A DNA stretch of 64,000 nt from positions 1 to 64,000 of the forward strand of contig NZ_SOAG01000010.1 in NCBI RefSeq assembly GCF_004364575.1. Reading direction: 5' to 3'. Shown here one piece after another: positions 55,873-64,000 of the stretch (position 1 is its first letter; the number at the start of each line of letters is the position of its first letter). Position numbers and translations under genes: made by a program. This DNA is from Myroides indicus. Its GTDB lineage: Bacteria > Bacteroidota > Bacteroidia > Flavobacteriales > Flavobacteriaceae. The notes below the pieces were generated by a model. It ran no database searches. It was not told the origin of the DNA and saw only the letters and a list, made by a program, of their open reading frames with translations.

Positions 55873-55913
55873 AAAAAAATCCCAAGTCCATCTCTGGCAT
55901 ATTGGGATTTTTT
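55873..55913. terminator. strong hairpin without an obvious gene to end
   Basis: A 12-bp stem AAAAAATCCCAA/TTGGGATTTTTT (55874-55885 with 55902-55913) resembles a terminator. The bcp gene starts to its left and reads away from it. The only ORF crossing it is unlikely to be real, so an unannotated small RNA on either strand is possible. Confidence 0.5.
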
Positions 55914-56188
55914 AAAAATAGGAAACAAAAACAAAATATTTGGTTTGCTATAAAGTTTCAAACCAAAACTTCTGTGTACGAAGATAAAACTCTTTTTTCT
56001 CCTATTAGTTACGAGTTTTCTTAAAATATTCAACATTAACATAACCTTGTTTCTCAAATAGACTTAAAACATTTAAGCACAACTAATAATAAATTTCTTC
56101 TTTCTACAAAAGAAAATTACCTAACTTTTATTTTAGTTAATAATTTCAATTTCTCCATATTTTTTATTAAATTGCTTTTCCTTTGCTT

Positions 56189-56216
56189 AGGAGGACTTCA
56201 AATGATAATTAATTAA
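56189..56216 (+). promoter_or_regulatory. Shine-Dalgarno-led mini-ORF in the bTHX leader
   Basis: AGGAGG at 56189-56194 lies 7 nt before an ATG (56202) that opens a four-codon ORF, MIIN, ending at TAA 56214-56216, 10 nt before the bTHX ATG. A canonical Shine-Dalgarno site is rare in this phylum, so this leader may regulate bTHX translation. Confidence 0.45.
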
Positions 56217-56226
56217 AAAGTATTTT

Positions 56227-56334
56227 ATGGGAAAAGGAGATCTTAAAACTAAAAGAGGTAAAATTGTCAATAAATCTTATGGTGTTAGAAGACCCAAAGT
56301 AAAAAATAAAAAGAACGACACTAAAAAAGCTTAA
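56227..56334 (+). CDS. 30S ribosomal protein bTHX
   Basis: The 35-residue ORF reads MGKGDLKTKRGKIVNKSYG, then VRRPKVKNKKNDTKKA, and is too short for ordinary gene callers. It matches the small basic 30S protein THX found in Bacteroidota and Thermus, with the conserved MGKGDxKTxRGKI start and GxRRPK segment. It has a Shine-Dalgarno-led mini-ORF just upstream and a long perfect terminator after it, and is monocistronic. Confidence 0.85.
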   Translation: MGKGDLKTKRGKIVNKSYGVRRPKVKNKKNDTKKA

Positions 56335-56345
56335 AACCTCTACAC

Positions 56346-56391
56346 AAAATACAAAGGAGAAATTTAGAATTAAATTTCTCCTTTGTATTTT
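56346..56391. terminator. 21-bp perfect hairpin, bidirectional terminator
   Basis: A 21-bp perfect stem with a GAAT loop (56346-56366 with 56371-56391), AAAATACAAAGGAGAAATTT at the left arm, lies between bTHX and the convergent hydrolase-like gene and overlaps the latter's stop codon. Confidence 0.88.
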
Positions 56392-57799
56392 ACATCAATA
56401 ACTGTTTTGCCATCAACTTATAAGTTAATTCATCCAACGCATCCAGCAATTTAGGAGTTGAAGAATTGCTTAATACTACAATCCCCTTTTTTTGCTGAAG
56501 AGAAAATCCAATATAATTGCTATATCCTACATCAATAGCTTTAGAGAAATAAACTGATCTTCCGGGATCCTCCGGATGAATAATTTTCCATCCTAATGCA
56601 GACCAAAAACCAGGTGTTATGATTAAGGTAGGCTGTTGTGTAAGTTTTAAAACTTGATTTTCAGAACTAAACTGAGCTTGTACAAATTTACTCAAATCAA
56701 TCAAATTAGAATATCCTCCCGTCGCCGTTTTAAACAAATTAAATTCATGTATAGCTATTTCTTTTCCATTAGCATCATACCCTTTAACTACTTTTTTATT
56801 TTGAGGTTTTTGAATTGTAGTTGAATTCAATTCGTATTTATCAAAGATTTTATCTTGAATCAATTCCTCATAAGGCTTTTTATATATTCGAGACAAACTC
56901 TCGCCCAAGAGTGCAAAACCTATAAAAGAAAATCTTTGTCTTTTAAACATTTCCAAACTATCTATAGTAGCCTCGTTCTTAAAATATCTTTCTAAATCCG
57001 AAACTGAAAAGTTATAATAAAATAAATCGTCTATCTGTCTGTTATTTATTTCATGATCTGCGTCAAAATATTCAGGTAAGACCGGCAAAAAAGAAGAGTT
57101 ATTCGCCAAGCTTGCAAATGAAAACTGCAAGCTGTCTTTAAATGGAAAATCAAAATAGGAATTAACTAAATCTGATAGATTTATTTTTTTATCTGTTATT
57201 GCTTCAGACAATAAAGTAGCTGTAAAAATCGTATTAAAGTTTCCCAAACCAAATAACATTTTTTTATTCTCAAAGGATTTAAGTTTAGTTCTATCTTTTT
57301 TTATTCCTATATATTTAACCTCATCTCCATTGATAACAGCAATTGCCAATTGTCCTTTGTCAGGCAAATTAATCGCTAATTCGTATATAATCTCTTCCTC
57401 CGATTGTTCCAAAAAAGATAAATCGGCTTGGTCTTGCGGGAAATTAATCACTCTGAACCCCACCAACTCTCCTTCGGTATTGACCGCTAAATTTAAAAGC
57501 ATGATATCTTCACTTTCAAATTCAGTTTTGTATAGCGCCAGATTATTTTCATCTAACCCATAAAATTCCATCGATTTAATATTCCCCAACTTCTCCTTCA
57601 TCTCCGCAAAAAAATTATAGGCTTTTACAGCTGGCAGTTCTTTTTGTAGAGCCTCAGAAAACAATCGATAAAAATCATCGTAATCACTCGTATTATAATC
57701 CTCTATAAAGACGGCTATTAAATTGTCATACTGTTTTTGTTGCGCAAACAAATTAACGCAGCAAAGCAATACAATAGTCAACATTATTTTTTTCATCAT
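56390..57799 (-). CDS. DUF3887 plus class C beta-lactamase-like protein lacking catalytic motifs
   Basis: The 469-residue exported protein has a signal peptide (MMKKIMLTIVLLCCVNLFAQ), an N-terminal DUF3887-like domain (about 22-117), and a beta-lactamase/penicillin-binding-protein-fold domain (about 140-460). The SxxK motif of active relatives is NFNT (Asn187 and Thr190 replace Ser and Lys). The YxN motif is FSF (290-292). The frame is intact, so it is best read as a pseudoenzyme, perhaps a binding or scaffold protein. It is transcribed alone. Confidence 0.82.
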   Translation of the reverse strand: MMKKIMLTIVLLCCVNLFAQQKQYDNLIAVFIEDYNTSDYDDFYRLFSEALQKELPAVKAYNFFAEMKEKLGNIKSMEFYGLDENNLALYKTEFESEDIMLLNLAVNTEGELVGFRVINFPQDQADLSFLEQSEEEIIYELAINLPDKGQLAIAVINGDEVKYIGIKKDRTKLKSFENKKMLFGLGNFNTIFTATLLSEAITDKKINLSDLVNSYFDFPFKDSLQFSFASLANNSSFLPVLPEYFDADHEINNRQIDDLFYYNFSVSDLERYFKNEATIDSLEMFKRQRFSFIGFALLGESLSRIYKKPYEELIQDKIFDKYELNSTTIQKPQNKKVVKGYDANGKEIAIHEFNLFKTATGGYSNLIDLSKFVQAQFSSENQVLKLTQQPTLIITPGFWSALGWKIIHPEDPGRSVYFSKAIDVGYSNYIGFSLQQKKGIVVLSNSSTPKLLDALDELTYKLMAKQLLM

Positions 57800-58051
57800 T
57801 ATTAAATTCCTTTCAAAGTTTAAATATATTAGTTATTCCATAATCTAACAGTATATTTAACAATTTCTAAATAATTTATTTAATGATTAAACATTTTTAC
57901 ACAGATAATATTAATTGCATCCAACATTAAAAAACTTCTTGATTCTTTTCCCTTTTATTATCTTTTCTTATTGATTCATAATAAGAGTTTATAAGCTTCT
58001 ATTCTTTTCGATTCTTAATTTTATTTATCTTAGCCCGAAATTGAAATTGAA

Positions 58052-58723
58052 ATGACAAAAAGTGAAAAAGTAAATTTTGTTATGGAAACTTTAGATGCTC
58101 TATATCCCGAAGTTCCTGTTCCATTAGATCACAAAGATCCCTATACCCTTCTGATTGCTGTTTTACTATCCGCACAATGTACGGATGAACGCGTTAATAA
58201 AATTACCCCTATTTTATTTGCTAAAGCCGACAATCCATATGACATGATAAAAATGAGTGTAGAAGAAATCAAAGAGATTATCAGACCTTGTGGATTATCT
58301 CCTATGAAGTCAAAAGGGATTTATGGACTTTCTAAAATTTTAATTGAAAAATATAACGGGAAGGTTCCCGCTGACATAGATGCTTTAGAGACTCTTCCGG
58401 CTGTTGGGCATAAAACAGCTTCGGTCGTTATGGCTCAGGCGTTTAATATACCTGCTTTTCCAGTAGACACTCATATTCACCGATTGATGTACAGATGGAA
58501 CTTTTCAAACGGAAAAAGTGTAACACAAACCGAAAAAGATGCCAAAAGACTGTTTCCAAAAGAAAAGTGGAATATACTTCACTTACAATTGGTATGGTAT
58601 GGGAGGCAATACTCACCTGCGCGAGGCTGGAATCTTGAATTAGATGTCATAACCAGTGTGATTGGACGAAAATCTGTTCTAGCTGAATACTATAAAAAGA
58701 AAAACAAAAAAGCACTTAAATAA
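58052..58723 (+). CDS. nth: endonuclease III without the iron-sulfur cluster
   Basis: Nth is a DNA glycosylase/AP lyase for oxidised pyrimidines. The 223-residue HhH-GPD protein has LPAVGHKTASVV with catalytic Lys121, and Asp139 in FPVDTHIHRL. The C-terminal loop that normally carries four iron-sulfur cysteines reads GRQYSPARGWNLELD, with no cysteines. The DHKDPYTLLIAVLLSAQCTD segment near the start is standard. It is probably active without the cluster. A terminator follows immediately. Confidence 0.92.
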   Translation: MTKSEKVNFVMETLDALYPEVPVPLDHKDPYTLLIAVLLSAQCTDERVNKITPILFAKADNPYDMIKMSVEEIKEIIRPCGLSPMKSKGIYGLSKILIEKYNGKVPADIDALETLPAVGHKTASVVMAQAFNIPAFPVDTHIHRLMYRWNFSNGKSVTQTEKDAKRLFPKEKWNILHLQLVWYGRQYSPARGWNLELDVITSVIGRKSVLAEYYKKKNKKALK

Positions 58724-58742
58724 TTATCTAAGTGCTTTTTTA
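58706..58742 (+). terminator. terminator of nth
   Basis: A 13-bp stem AAAAAAGCACTTA/TAAGTGCTTTTTT (58706-58718 with 58729-58741) overlaps the end of the nth gene. Confidence 0.85.
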
Positions 58743-58748
58743 GTTTTG

Positions 58749-58895
58749 CTAATTTTTATTCGATACCACAAGGATACCACTCATGCTGTTTAGCTTCAGC
58801 ATAGAAATTGATTTTGAATAATTTAATAAGAACTGAACTGTTTCTTTTTTAGGTAAAATAATTTCTTTTTTAGGAATTGAGTAGATTTTTTTCAT
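58749..58895 (-). CDS. small 48-residue ORF, unknown function
   Basis: On the minus strand an ATG at 58895 opens 48 codons ending at TAG 58749-58751. The product begins MKKIYSIPKKEIILPKKE and continues TVQFLLNNSKSISML. It is too short for ordinary gene finding. A PKKET/LLNxSKS-type short protein beside sigma-factor genes is familiar in flavobacteria, but I cannot confirm homology. It lies between nth and the sigma factor on the same strand as the latter and may be expressed with it. Confidence 0.5.
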   Translation of the reverse strand: MKKIYSIPKKEIILPKKETVQFLLNYSKSISMLKLNSMSGILVVSNKN

Positions 58896-58949
58896 TTAAT
58901 TACTTTAACAATTGTATCTTACTAACGCCTAATATATTTTTTTATTGCA

Positions 58950-59540
58950 CTATGATTCTGACAAAATTATCTTTTTTTGATCTATCAGCTTTCTTAAATT
59001 CAACAAAGCATAACGCATCCTTCCCAATGCCGTATTAATACTTACATCCGTAAGTTCTGCAATTTCCTTAAAGCTCAAGTCCTGATATATTCGCATCATA
59101 ATTACCTGTTGCTGATCTTCTGGAAGTTCTTTTATTAAAAAACGAACATCTTCTTCTATCTGCTCTTTTATCATAAAGCTTTCAACTGTGTCTCCTTCAT
59201 CTTTTAAAAAAGAAAAAAATGGCAATTCTTCTGAATCTCGCTTCATTCCTGTCCGCTTTTCTTTTCTGAAATAATCCATTACCAAATTATGGGCAATACG
59301 CACAACCCAAGGTAGAAATTTACCTTCTTCGTTATATCTGTCCGACTTTAATGTGTGAATTACTTTTATAAATGTATCCTGAAAAATATCATCTGCCAAA
59401 TCTCTATCGGCAATTTTGGAAAGAATAAATCCATAAATTTTAGACTGATGTCTTTTAATCAGCACTTCTAATGCTCCTTCATCCCCTGCTACGTAATACT
59501 TTACCAACGCAGCATCAGGCATATCCATATATAATACCAT
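58950..59540 (-). CDS. RNA polymerase sigma-70 family factor (ECF-like)
   Basis: The 196-residue protein has region 2 (LADDIFQDTFIKVIHTLKS and FLPWVVRIAHNLVMDYFRK) and region 4 (LPEDQQQVIMMRIYQDLSF, EIAELTDVSINTALGRM), but no region 1 or 3, which is typical of ECF factors. The acidic linker between the regions is about 35 residues. No anti-sigma gene is adjacent. Its targets are unknown. The divergent uvrA gene lies 216 bp away. Confidence 0.92.
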   Translation of the reverse strand: MVLYMDMPDAALVKYYVAGDEGALEVLIKRHQSKIYGFILSKIADRDLADDIFQDTFIKVIHTLKSDRYNEEGKFLPWVVRIAHNLVMDYFRKEKRTGMKRDSEELPFFSFLKDEGDTVESFMIKEQIEEDVRFLIKELPEDQQQVIMMRIYQDLSFKEIAELTDVSINTALGRMRYALLNLRKLIDQKKIILSES

Positions 59541-59725
59541 AGCAAAACTCTTTTTATAGTTTCATTACTAAACAAAGTATTTTTTGCGAATAGGCATCTT
59601 ATATTTTGGGGTTAACAAAACAAATATAAAAATTATTTACTGTTAACAAAATCAAAATACAAAATATTTTAATTCGTACACTTTTTCTCCTTCTCATTTG
59701 GTTTTAAATACAGAGAAGAAAACCG

Positions 59726-59733
59726 TACTTTTG
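59726..59733 (+). promoter_or_regulatory. -7 promoter box of uvrA
   Basis: TACTTTTG matches TAnnTTTG, 23 bp before the uvrA ATG at 59757. It supports the ATG over a TTG at 59745 as start. Confidence 0.45.
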
Positions 59734-59756
59734 TATTCTTAACCTTGTTGGGCTAT

Positions 59757-62564
59757 ATGAAGAAAACAGATTACTCTAAAATCGACGCTAAACACAATAT
59801 TATCATTAAAGGGGCGCAACTTCACAATCTAAAAAACATCGATGTAGTTATTCCCAGAAATCAAATGGTTGTCATTACAGGGCTTTCCGGATCGGGAAAA
59901 TCAAGTTTAGCTTTCGATACACTTTATGCAGAAGGTCAGCGTCGCTATGTAGAAAGCTTATCAGCATACGCCCGCCAGTTTTTAGGTCGGATAGACAAAC
60001 CAAAAGTTGAGTATATCAAAGGGATTGCGCCTGCCATTGCCATTGAACAAAAAGTAAATACAACCAATGCCCGTTCTACCGTAGGAACATCTACCGAAGT
60101 ATACGATTACATGAAGCTTCTTTTTGCCAGAATAGGCAAAACTATCTCTCCGATTTCGGGAAAAGAAGTTAAAAAAGACACGGTTACAGATGTATTGGAG
60201 ACTGTAAAAGTTCTTGAATTAAAATCCAAATGGCTACTTCTTGCTCCGATAACAATTGAAAACGATAGATCCGTTCCTGAGCATTTAAACCTATTATTAC
60301 AGCAAGGTTACGCGCGAATCTTATTTAAAGGAGAAACCGTAAGACTTGATGAATTTTTAAACAATACTAATAATACTGCAAGTTATAAAACTGAAGATCT
60401 TATGCTTATTGTTGACCGAATTGTGGTGAGCGATAGCGAAGAGTTTTACAACCGCCTGGCGGATTCAGTTGAAACTGCTTTTTTTGAGGGAAAAGGATAC
60501 TGCTATCTGGAGAATTTAGAAAATGGAAACAGAATAGAATTCAGCAACAAATTTGAGTTGGACAATATCACTTTTTTAGAACCCAACATTCATTTGTTCA
60601 GTTTTAATAATCCTTATGGAGCTTGCCCTACCTGCGATGGCTACGGAAATATTATAGGCATAGATGAAGAACTGGTTATACCTAATACAGGTTTATCCGT
60701 TTACGAAAATGCTATTTTCCCCTGGCGTGGCGAATCAATGAGCTGGTACAGAGATCAGTTGGTAAACAAGGCTTATAAATTTGATTTTCCTATCCACAAA
60801 CCTCTTTTTGAACTTACAGAAGAGCAAAAAGATTTACTCTGGAAGGGGAATTCATATTTTACAGGGTTAAATGATTTTTTTGAAGAATTGGAAGCAAAGA
60901 GCTATAAAATTCAGAATCGCGTTCTGTTATCTCGATATAGAGGTAAAACCAAATGCCCTACCTGTAGAGGTAAAAGATTGCGTCAGGAAGCAAATTACGT
61001 TCAAGTAAACAATAAAACAATTTCTGAGCTCGTTGATCTTCCCATTAAAAAATTACAGATATTTTTTAATGAATTACAACTTAACGAATACGATGCTCAG
61101 GTTGCCAAGCGCCTTTTGATTGAAATTAAAAACCGGTTGGCATTTTTATCCAACGTAGGATTAGATTATCTAACATTAAATCGGAACTCTTCTACGCTTT
61201 CAGGCGGCGAATCACAACGAATTAATCTGGCAACTTCGCTGGGAAGTAGTCTGGTTGGTTCGATGTACATTTTGGATGAACCCAGTATCGGTCTCCATCC
61301 ACGAGATACGGAAAAACTGATTGGTGTACTTGAAGATTTAAAAAAACTTGGAAATACAGTAATTGTTGTCGAACACGACGAAGATATCATGAAAGCTGCC
61401 GATCAGATTATAGATATTGGTCCTGAAGCTGGTACATATGGCGGAGAGTTAGTTGCTCAGGGAAGCTTTTCAGAAATTTTAAAGTCAAAGTCACTAACCG
61501 GGCGCTATTTAAATAATGATTTAAAAATTGAAATTCCTAAAACAAGACGATCTTACAAACACTATATAGAAATAATTGGCGCAAGAGAAAACAATCTTAA
61601 AAATATTGATGTTACTTTTCCACTGGAATGCCTGACAGTAATAACCGGAGTATCCGGCAGCGGAAAAAGTACTTTAGTAAAAAAAATCCTGTATCCTGCT
61701 TTACAGAAAAAGTTAACTGGTGTAAGCGAGAAACCGGGGCAGTTTACTGAATTAAAAGGACAATTTGGTATTATCAAACAAATTGAGTACGTTGATCAGA
61801 ATCCCATAGGCAGAAGCTCGCGTTCTAATCCGGTAACATATATTAAAGCATATGATGAAATCCGCGATTTGTTTTCTAAACAGCAATTGTCAAAATTAAG
61901 AGGGTACCAGCCTAAACACTTTTCGTTTAACGTAGATGGCGGACGTTGCGAAACCTGTAAAGGAGAAGGAGTAGTAACTGTAGAAATGCAATTTATGGCA
62001 GACGTCCATCTTGAATGTGAAACGTGCCATGGAAAACGTTTTAAAAAAGAAATTCTTGAAGTTAAATTTGAAGGAAAGACTATCGACGATATTCTGACTA
62101 TGACTATTGATGACGCTCTGAATTTTTTCACGGAACATACACAAACTAAAATAGCTCAAAAACTTCAGCCCCTTCACGACGTGGGACTTGGATATGTTCA
62201 GCTAGGACAGTCCTCTTCTACTCTCTCAGGAGGTGAGGCACAACGCATCAAGCTAGCATCGTTTCTTCTGGCAGGAAACACAAGAGAAAAAGTATTATTT
62301 GTTTTTGATGAACCGACTACAGGACTGCATTTTCACGATATTCAAAAGCTTTTAAAGTCATTTAATGCCTTAATAGAAAAAGGGCATTCTATTATCGTGA
62401 TAGAACACAATCTGGATTTAATAAAATCCGCCGACTACATTATTGATATTGGTCCTGAAGGAGGAGAAAACGGCGGGCGACTTATAGCTTTCGGAACTCC
62501 TGAAGAAGTAAGCAAAAATAAAAAATCAATTACCGGACAGTATTTAAAAAATAAACTATATTAA
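59757..62564 (+). CDS. uvrA: excinuclease ABC subunit A
   Basis: UvrA detects DNA damage with UvrB in nucleotide excision repair. The 935-residue protein has two ABC modules. The first has Walker A TGLSGSGKSS and signature STLSGGESQRINLA; the second has GVSGSGKSTL and STLSGGEAQRIKLA. Zinc modules with CPTCDGYGN and CPTCRGKR, and CETCKGEG/CETCHGKR are present. ATG at 59757 is preferred over a TTG at 59745. Motif spacing is standard. Confidence 0.97.
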   Translation: MKKTDYSKIDAKHNIIIKGAQLHNLKNIDVVIPRNQMVVITGLSGSGKSSLAFDTLYAEGQRRYVESLSAYARQFLGRIDKPKVEYIKGIAPAIAIEQKVNTTNARSTVGTSTEVYDYMKLLFARIGKTISPISGKEVKKDTVTDVLETVKVLELKSKWLLLAPITIENDRSVPEHLNLLLQQGYARILFKGETVRLDEFLNNTNNTASYKTEDLMLIVDRIVVSDSEEFYNRLADSVETAFFEGKGYCYLENLENGNRIEFSNKFELDNITFLEPNIHLFSFNNPYGACPTCDGYGNIIGIDEELVIPNTGLSVYENAIFPWRGESMSWYRDQLVNKAYKFDFPIHKPLFELTEEQKDLLWKGNSYFTGLNDFFEELEAKSYKIQNRVLLSRYRGKTKCPTCRGKRLRQEANYVQVNNKTISELVDLPIKKLQIFFNELQLNEYDAQVAKRLLIEIKNRLAFLSNVGLDYLTLNRNSSTLSGGESQRINLATSLGSSLVGSMYILDEPSIGLHPRDTEKLIGVLEDLKKLGNTVIVVEHDEDIMKAADQIIDIGPEAGTYGGELVAQGSFSEILKSKSLTGRYLNNDLKIEIPKTRRSYKHYIEIIGARENNLKNIDVTFPLECLTVITGVSGSGKSTLVKKILYPALQKKLTGVSEKPGQFTELKGQFGIIKQIEYVDQNPIGRSSRSNPVTYIKAYDEIRDLFSKQQLSKLRGYQPKHFSFNVDGGRCETCKGEGVVTVEMQFMADVHLECETCHGKRFKKEILEVKFEGKTIDDILTMTIDDALNFFTEHTQTKIAQKLQPLHDVGLGYVQLGQSSSTLSGGEAQRIKLASFLLAGNTREKVLFVFDEPTTGLHFHDIQKLLKSFNALIEKGHSIIVIEHNLDLIKSADYIIDIGPEGGENGGRLIAFGTPEEVSKNKKSITGQYLKNKLY

Positions 62565-62637
62565 TTTGAGCCATATGCTATTTATATAAATAGCTCAACA
62601 ACAAAGTCATTTTGTTTTTGTCTGATATATACCAAAA

Positions 62638-62690
62638 AACTTAAAAAGAAATCTCTTATTTACCAAATTAGGGATTTCTTTTTAAGTTAC
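62638..62690 (+). terminator. terminator of uvrA
   Basis: A 16-bp stem AACTTAAAAAGAAATC/GATTTCTTTTTAAGTT (62638-62653 with 62673-62688) lies 74 bp after the uvrA stop. Confidence 0.75.
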
Positions 62691-62733
62691 AATTATGTTT
62701 TAAACATACAATTTTATTCAATATTCATATATT

Positions 62734-63651
62734 ATGTCGAGTATTTTATTACTTTTTCTTTGCCTGTTTATTGGGGTCATTATACAGCGCGTACCTAATT
62801 TTCCAAGAAATACTGCTGTAGTTCTCAATCAATATGTTTTGTTTATTACTTTACCTGCCATGGCATTATATTATTTACCAAAAATTGAATTAAGTTGGGA
62901 TTTGCTCCTTCCCACTTCTGTAGCATGGATAGCTTTTGGGTTTTCTTATCTCCTTTTTGCATTTTTAGGAAAAATATATAATTGGTCAAAAAAGCTCACC
63001 GGCTGTTTAATTATTACCGCAGGACTAGGTAATACTTCATTTGTTGGTATTCCGGTAATTCAAGCATTATATGGAGAAGAAGCATTAACTACCTTGATTA
63101 TAGTTGATTTACCAGGAACATTTGTAGTGCTCTCTACAGTAGGAATAATAATAGCCACTATGTATTCCAACCAAAAAAACAATAATGACTCTATAATTAG
63201 AAAAATATTTGGTTTTCCTCCGCTCATTGCATTTTTCATTGGTTTTTTAATGGCTGTTTTTAAAATAGATTTTCCCGAAATTTTTAGCAATGCCCTTAAA
63301 AGTCTAGCTGCAACACTCTCTCCCATTGCATTGATTTCAGTTGGCTTTCAGCTTAAATTTAAAGCATACAGCAAGCACTTTCGCTTTTTGGCTTTAGGAC
63401 TTTCTTTTCAGCTGATTTTACTTCCGGCAATTATTTTTATTTTGTTTTTTGTGGTTCTGGGACATACTGATGAAGTTAGTAAAGTCTGTATTATAGAAGC
63501 CGCTATGGCTCCCATGATTACAGGTACGATTCTCGCATCTAACTACGGTCTTAAGCCGGAATTGAGTAATATGATGGTAGGTTTTGGAATTCCCATTTCG
63601 TTTATTACTATTGCCGGATGGTATATATTGGTAGAATATTTAATCGTTTAG
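62734..63651 (+). CDS. AEC-family (auxin efflux carrier-like) transporter
   Basis: The 305-residue membrane protein has about ten hydrophobic helices with the AEC pattern: an N-terminal NFPRNTAVVLNQYVLFI, GLGNTSFVGIPVIQALYG in the first half, and IIEAAMAPMITGTILASNYG in the second. Characterised bacterial relatives move dicarboxylates or related anions. The substrate here is unknown. It is transcribed alone between the uvrA terminator and the 252-bp gap before the final partial gene. Confidence 0.88.
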   Translation: MSSILLLFLCLFIGVIIQRVPNFPRNTAVVLNQYVLFITLPAMALYYLPKIELSWDLLLPTSVAWIAFGFSYLLFAFLGKIYNWSKKLTGCLIITAGLGNTSFVGIPVIQALYGEEALTTLIIVDLPGTFVVLSTVGIIIATMYSNQKNNNDSIIRKIFGFPPLIAFFIGFLMAVFKIDFPEIFSNALKSLAATLSPIALISVGFQLKFKAYSKHFRFLALGLSFQLILLPAIIFILFFVVLGHTDEVSKVCIIEAAMAPMITGTILASNYGLKPELSNMMVGFGIPISFITIAGWYILVEYLIV

Positions 63652-63903
63652 AGAAGTGAGTTTTATCCGTTTCAAAAAACAATCAAACAGAATTTTACGT
63701 ATTATTATTGTTATCTATATTATTTCTACATAAATTAAAATAATACCTGTACTTATTTTGTTAATAATTTACAAGCTATCTATTTACCGATACAATATCT
63801 TACTTCTCTTTATTTATAATGGTCTACAAAGGGTATGTTGTACAATAGTGGTACATAAATTTTAAATTACTTTTAAAATATTTTTTTTCAATTATATCAT
63901 TGC
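63652..63903. other. 252-bp AT-rich gap with no recognisable feature
   Basis: I see no ORF, hairpin terminator or RNA gene here. Confidence 0.5.
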
Positions 63904-64000
63904 TTATAATTTTGAGATTGCCTTTTGAATCAGTTCCATGTTAGACTTACTGATTCCAAAATCTTTAGACAAACTCATCCACTTAGCAAGTGCAGAACTA
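63904..64000 (-). CDS. C-terminal end of an unidentified gene (partial)
   Basis: On the minus strand the frame entering from the window edge reads SSALAKWMSLSKDFGISKSN, then MELIQKAISKL and a TAA at 63904-63906. The start lies beyond the window. The short helical tail does not identify a family. Confidence 0.45.
   Translation of the reverse strand, partial: SSALAKWMSLSKDFGISKSNMELIQKAISKL

Noticed and set aside
55866..56057. 63-residue minus-strand ORF
   Set aside because: It runs through the terminator-like hairpin, has no homology-like features and an odd composition, so it is unlikely to be a gene.

Overview
The window is AT-rich chromosomal DNA from a member of the Bacteroidota, almost certainly the family Flavobacteriaceae. 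The evidence is gldA (gliding motility), a DAHP synthase-chorismate mutase fusion, a fused CcsB-CcsA cytochrome c maturation protein, type B ribosomal protein L31, the tiny ribosomal protein bTHX, paired ExbD proteins with TonB, lipoproteins with an acidic run after the lipid-bearing cysteine, and many upstream TAnnTTTG boxes, which are the -7 element of Bacteroidota promoters. Shine-Dalgarno sites are nearly absent. I cannot name the genus.

Layout. 1-144: tail of an IS1182-type transposase. 255-3815: minus-strand operon of acyl-CoA reductase, serC, a SerA-like protein with lost catalytic residues, and an ElaA-type acetyltransferase, divergent from a dicluster ferredoxin. 4.3-11.7 kb: LtaS-like sulfatase, FtsX-type permease head to head with a NamZ/DUF1343 muramidase, a small helical protein, a cysteine-cluster protein, a methyltransferase, a DUF2059 protein and queE. 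11.8-17.8 kb: TPR protein, PstS-like lipoprotein and the tonB-exbD-exbD-exbB energy-transduction operon. 18.2-20.1 kb: HerA-like ATPase and a lipoprotein. 20.3-24.2 kb: kynurenine cluster (kmo, an arginase-family hydrolase, kynU). 24.3-29.8 kb: queA, aroA, MazG-like, dtd, rsgA, and the aroG-type/aroQ fusion. 29.9-32.2 kb: TauE/SafE permease with a DUF1634 partner, then gldA.

32.2-34.3 kb is a decayed patch. It holds two overlapping unrecognised genes broken by stops and frameshifts, one intact GNAT gene, and two broken GNAT genes. 34.3-39.7 kb: PlsC-like acyltransferase, NUDIX hydrolase, DUF4268 protein, POTRA/beta-barrel protein, GlmU-like protein and rpmE2. 40-47.5 kb is a long plus-strand run: DUF4199, GT2 glycosyltransferase, phosphohexomutase, MsbA-like ABC exporter, DUF2971, pncB, ndk. 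47.6-55.8 kb: aminotransferase, fused CcsBA, an IS982-type remnant, the DUF2157/DUF4401/GDYXXLXY membrane module and a Bcp peroxiredoxin. 56.2-64 kb: bTHX with an unusual leader, a beta-lactamase-fold protein that has lost its catalytic motifs, nth, a 48-residue ORF, an ECF-like sigma factor, uvrA, an AEC transporter, and the end of an unidentified gene.

Most of this is core flavobacterial chromosome. The most interesting items are the apparent pseudoenzymes (SerA-like and beta-lactamase-like), the hydrolase inside the kynurenine cluster, the three-gene GDYXXLXY membrane module, the broken two-gene cassette in which the first three stops are all TGA, and the Shine-Dalgarno-led mini-ORF ahead of bTHX. 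No rRNA, tRNA or CRISPR array was seen.
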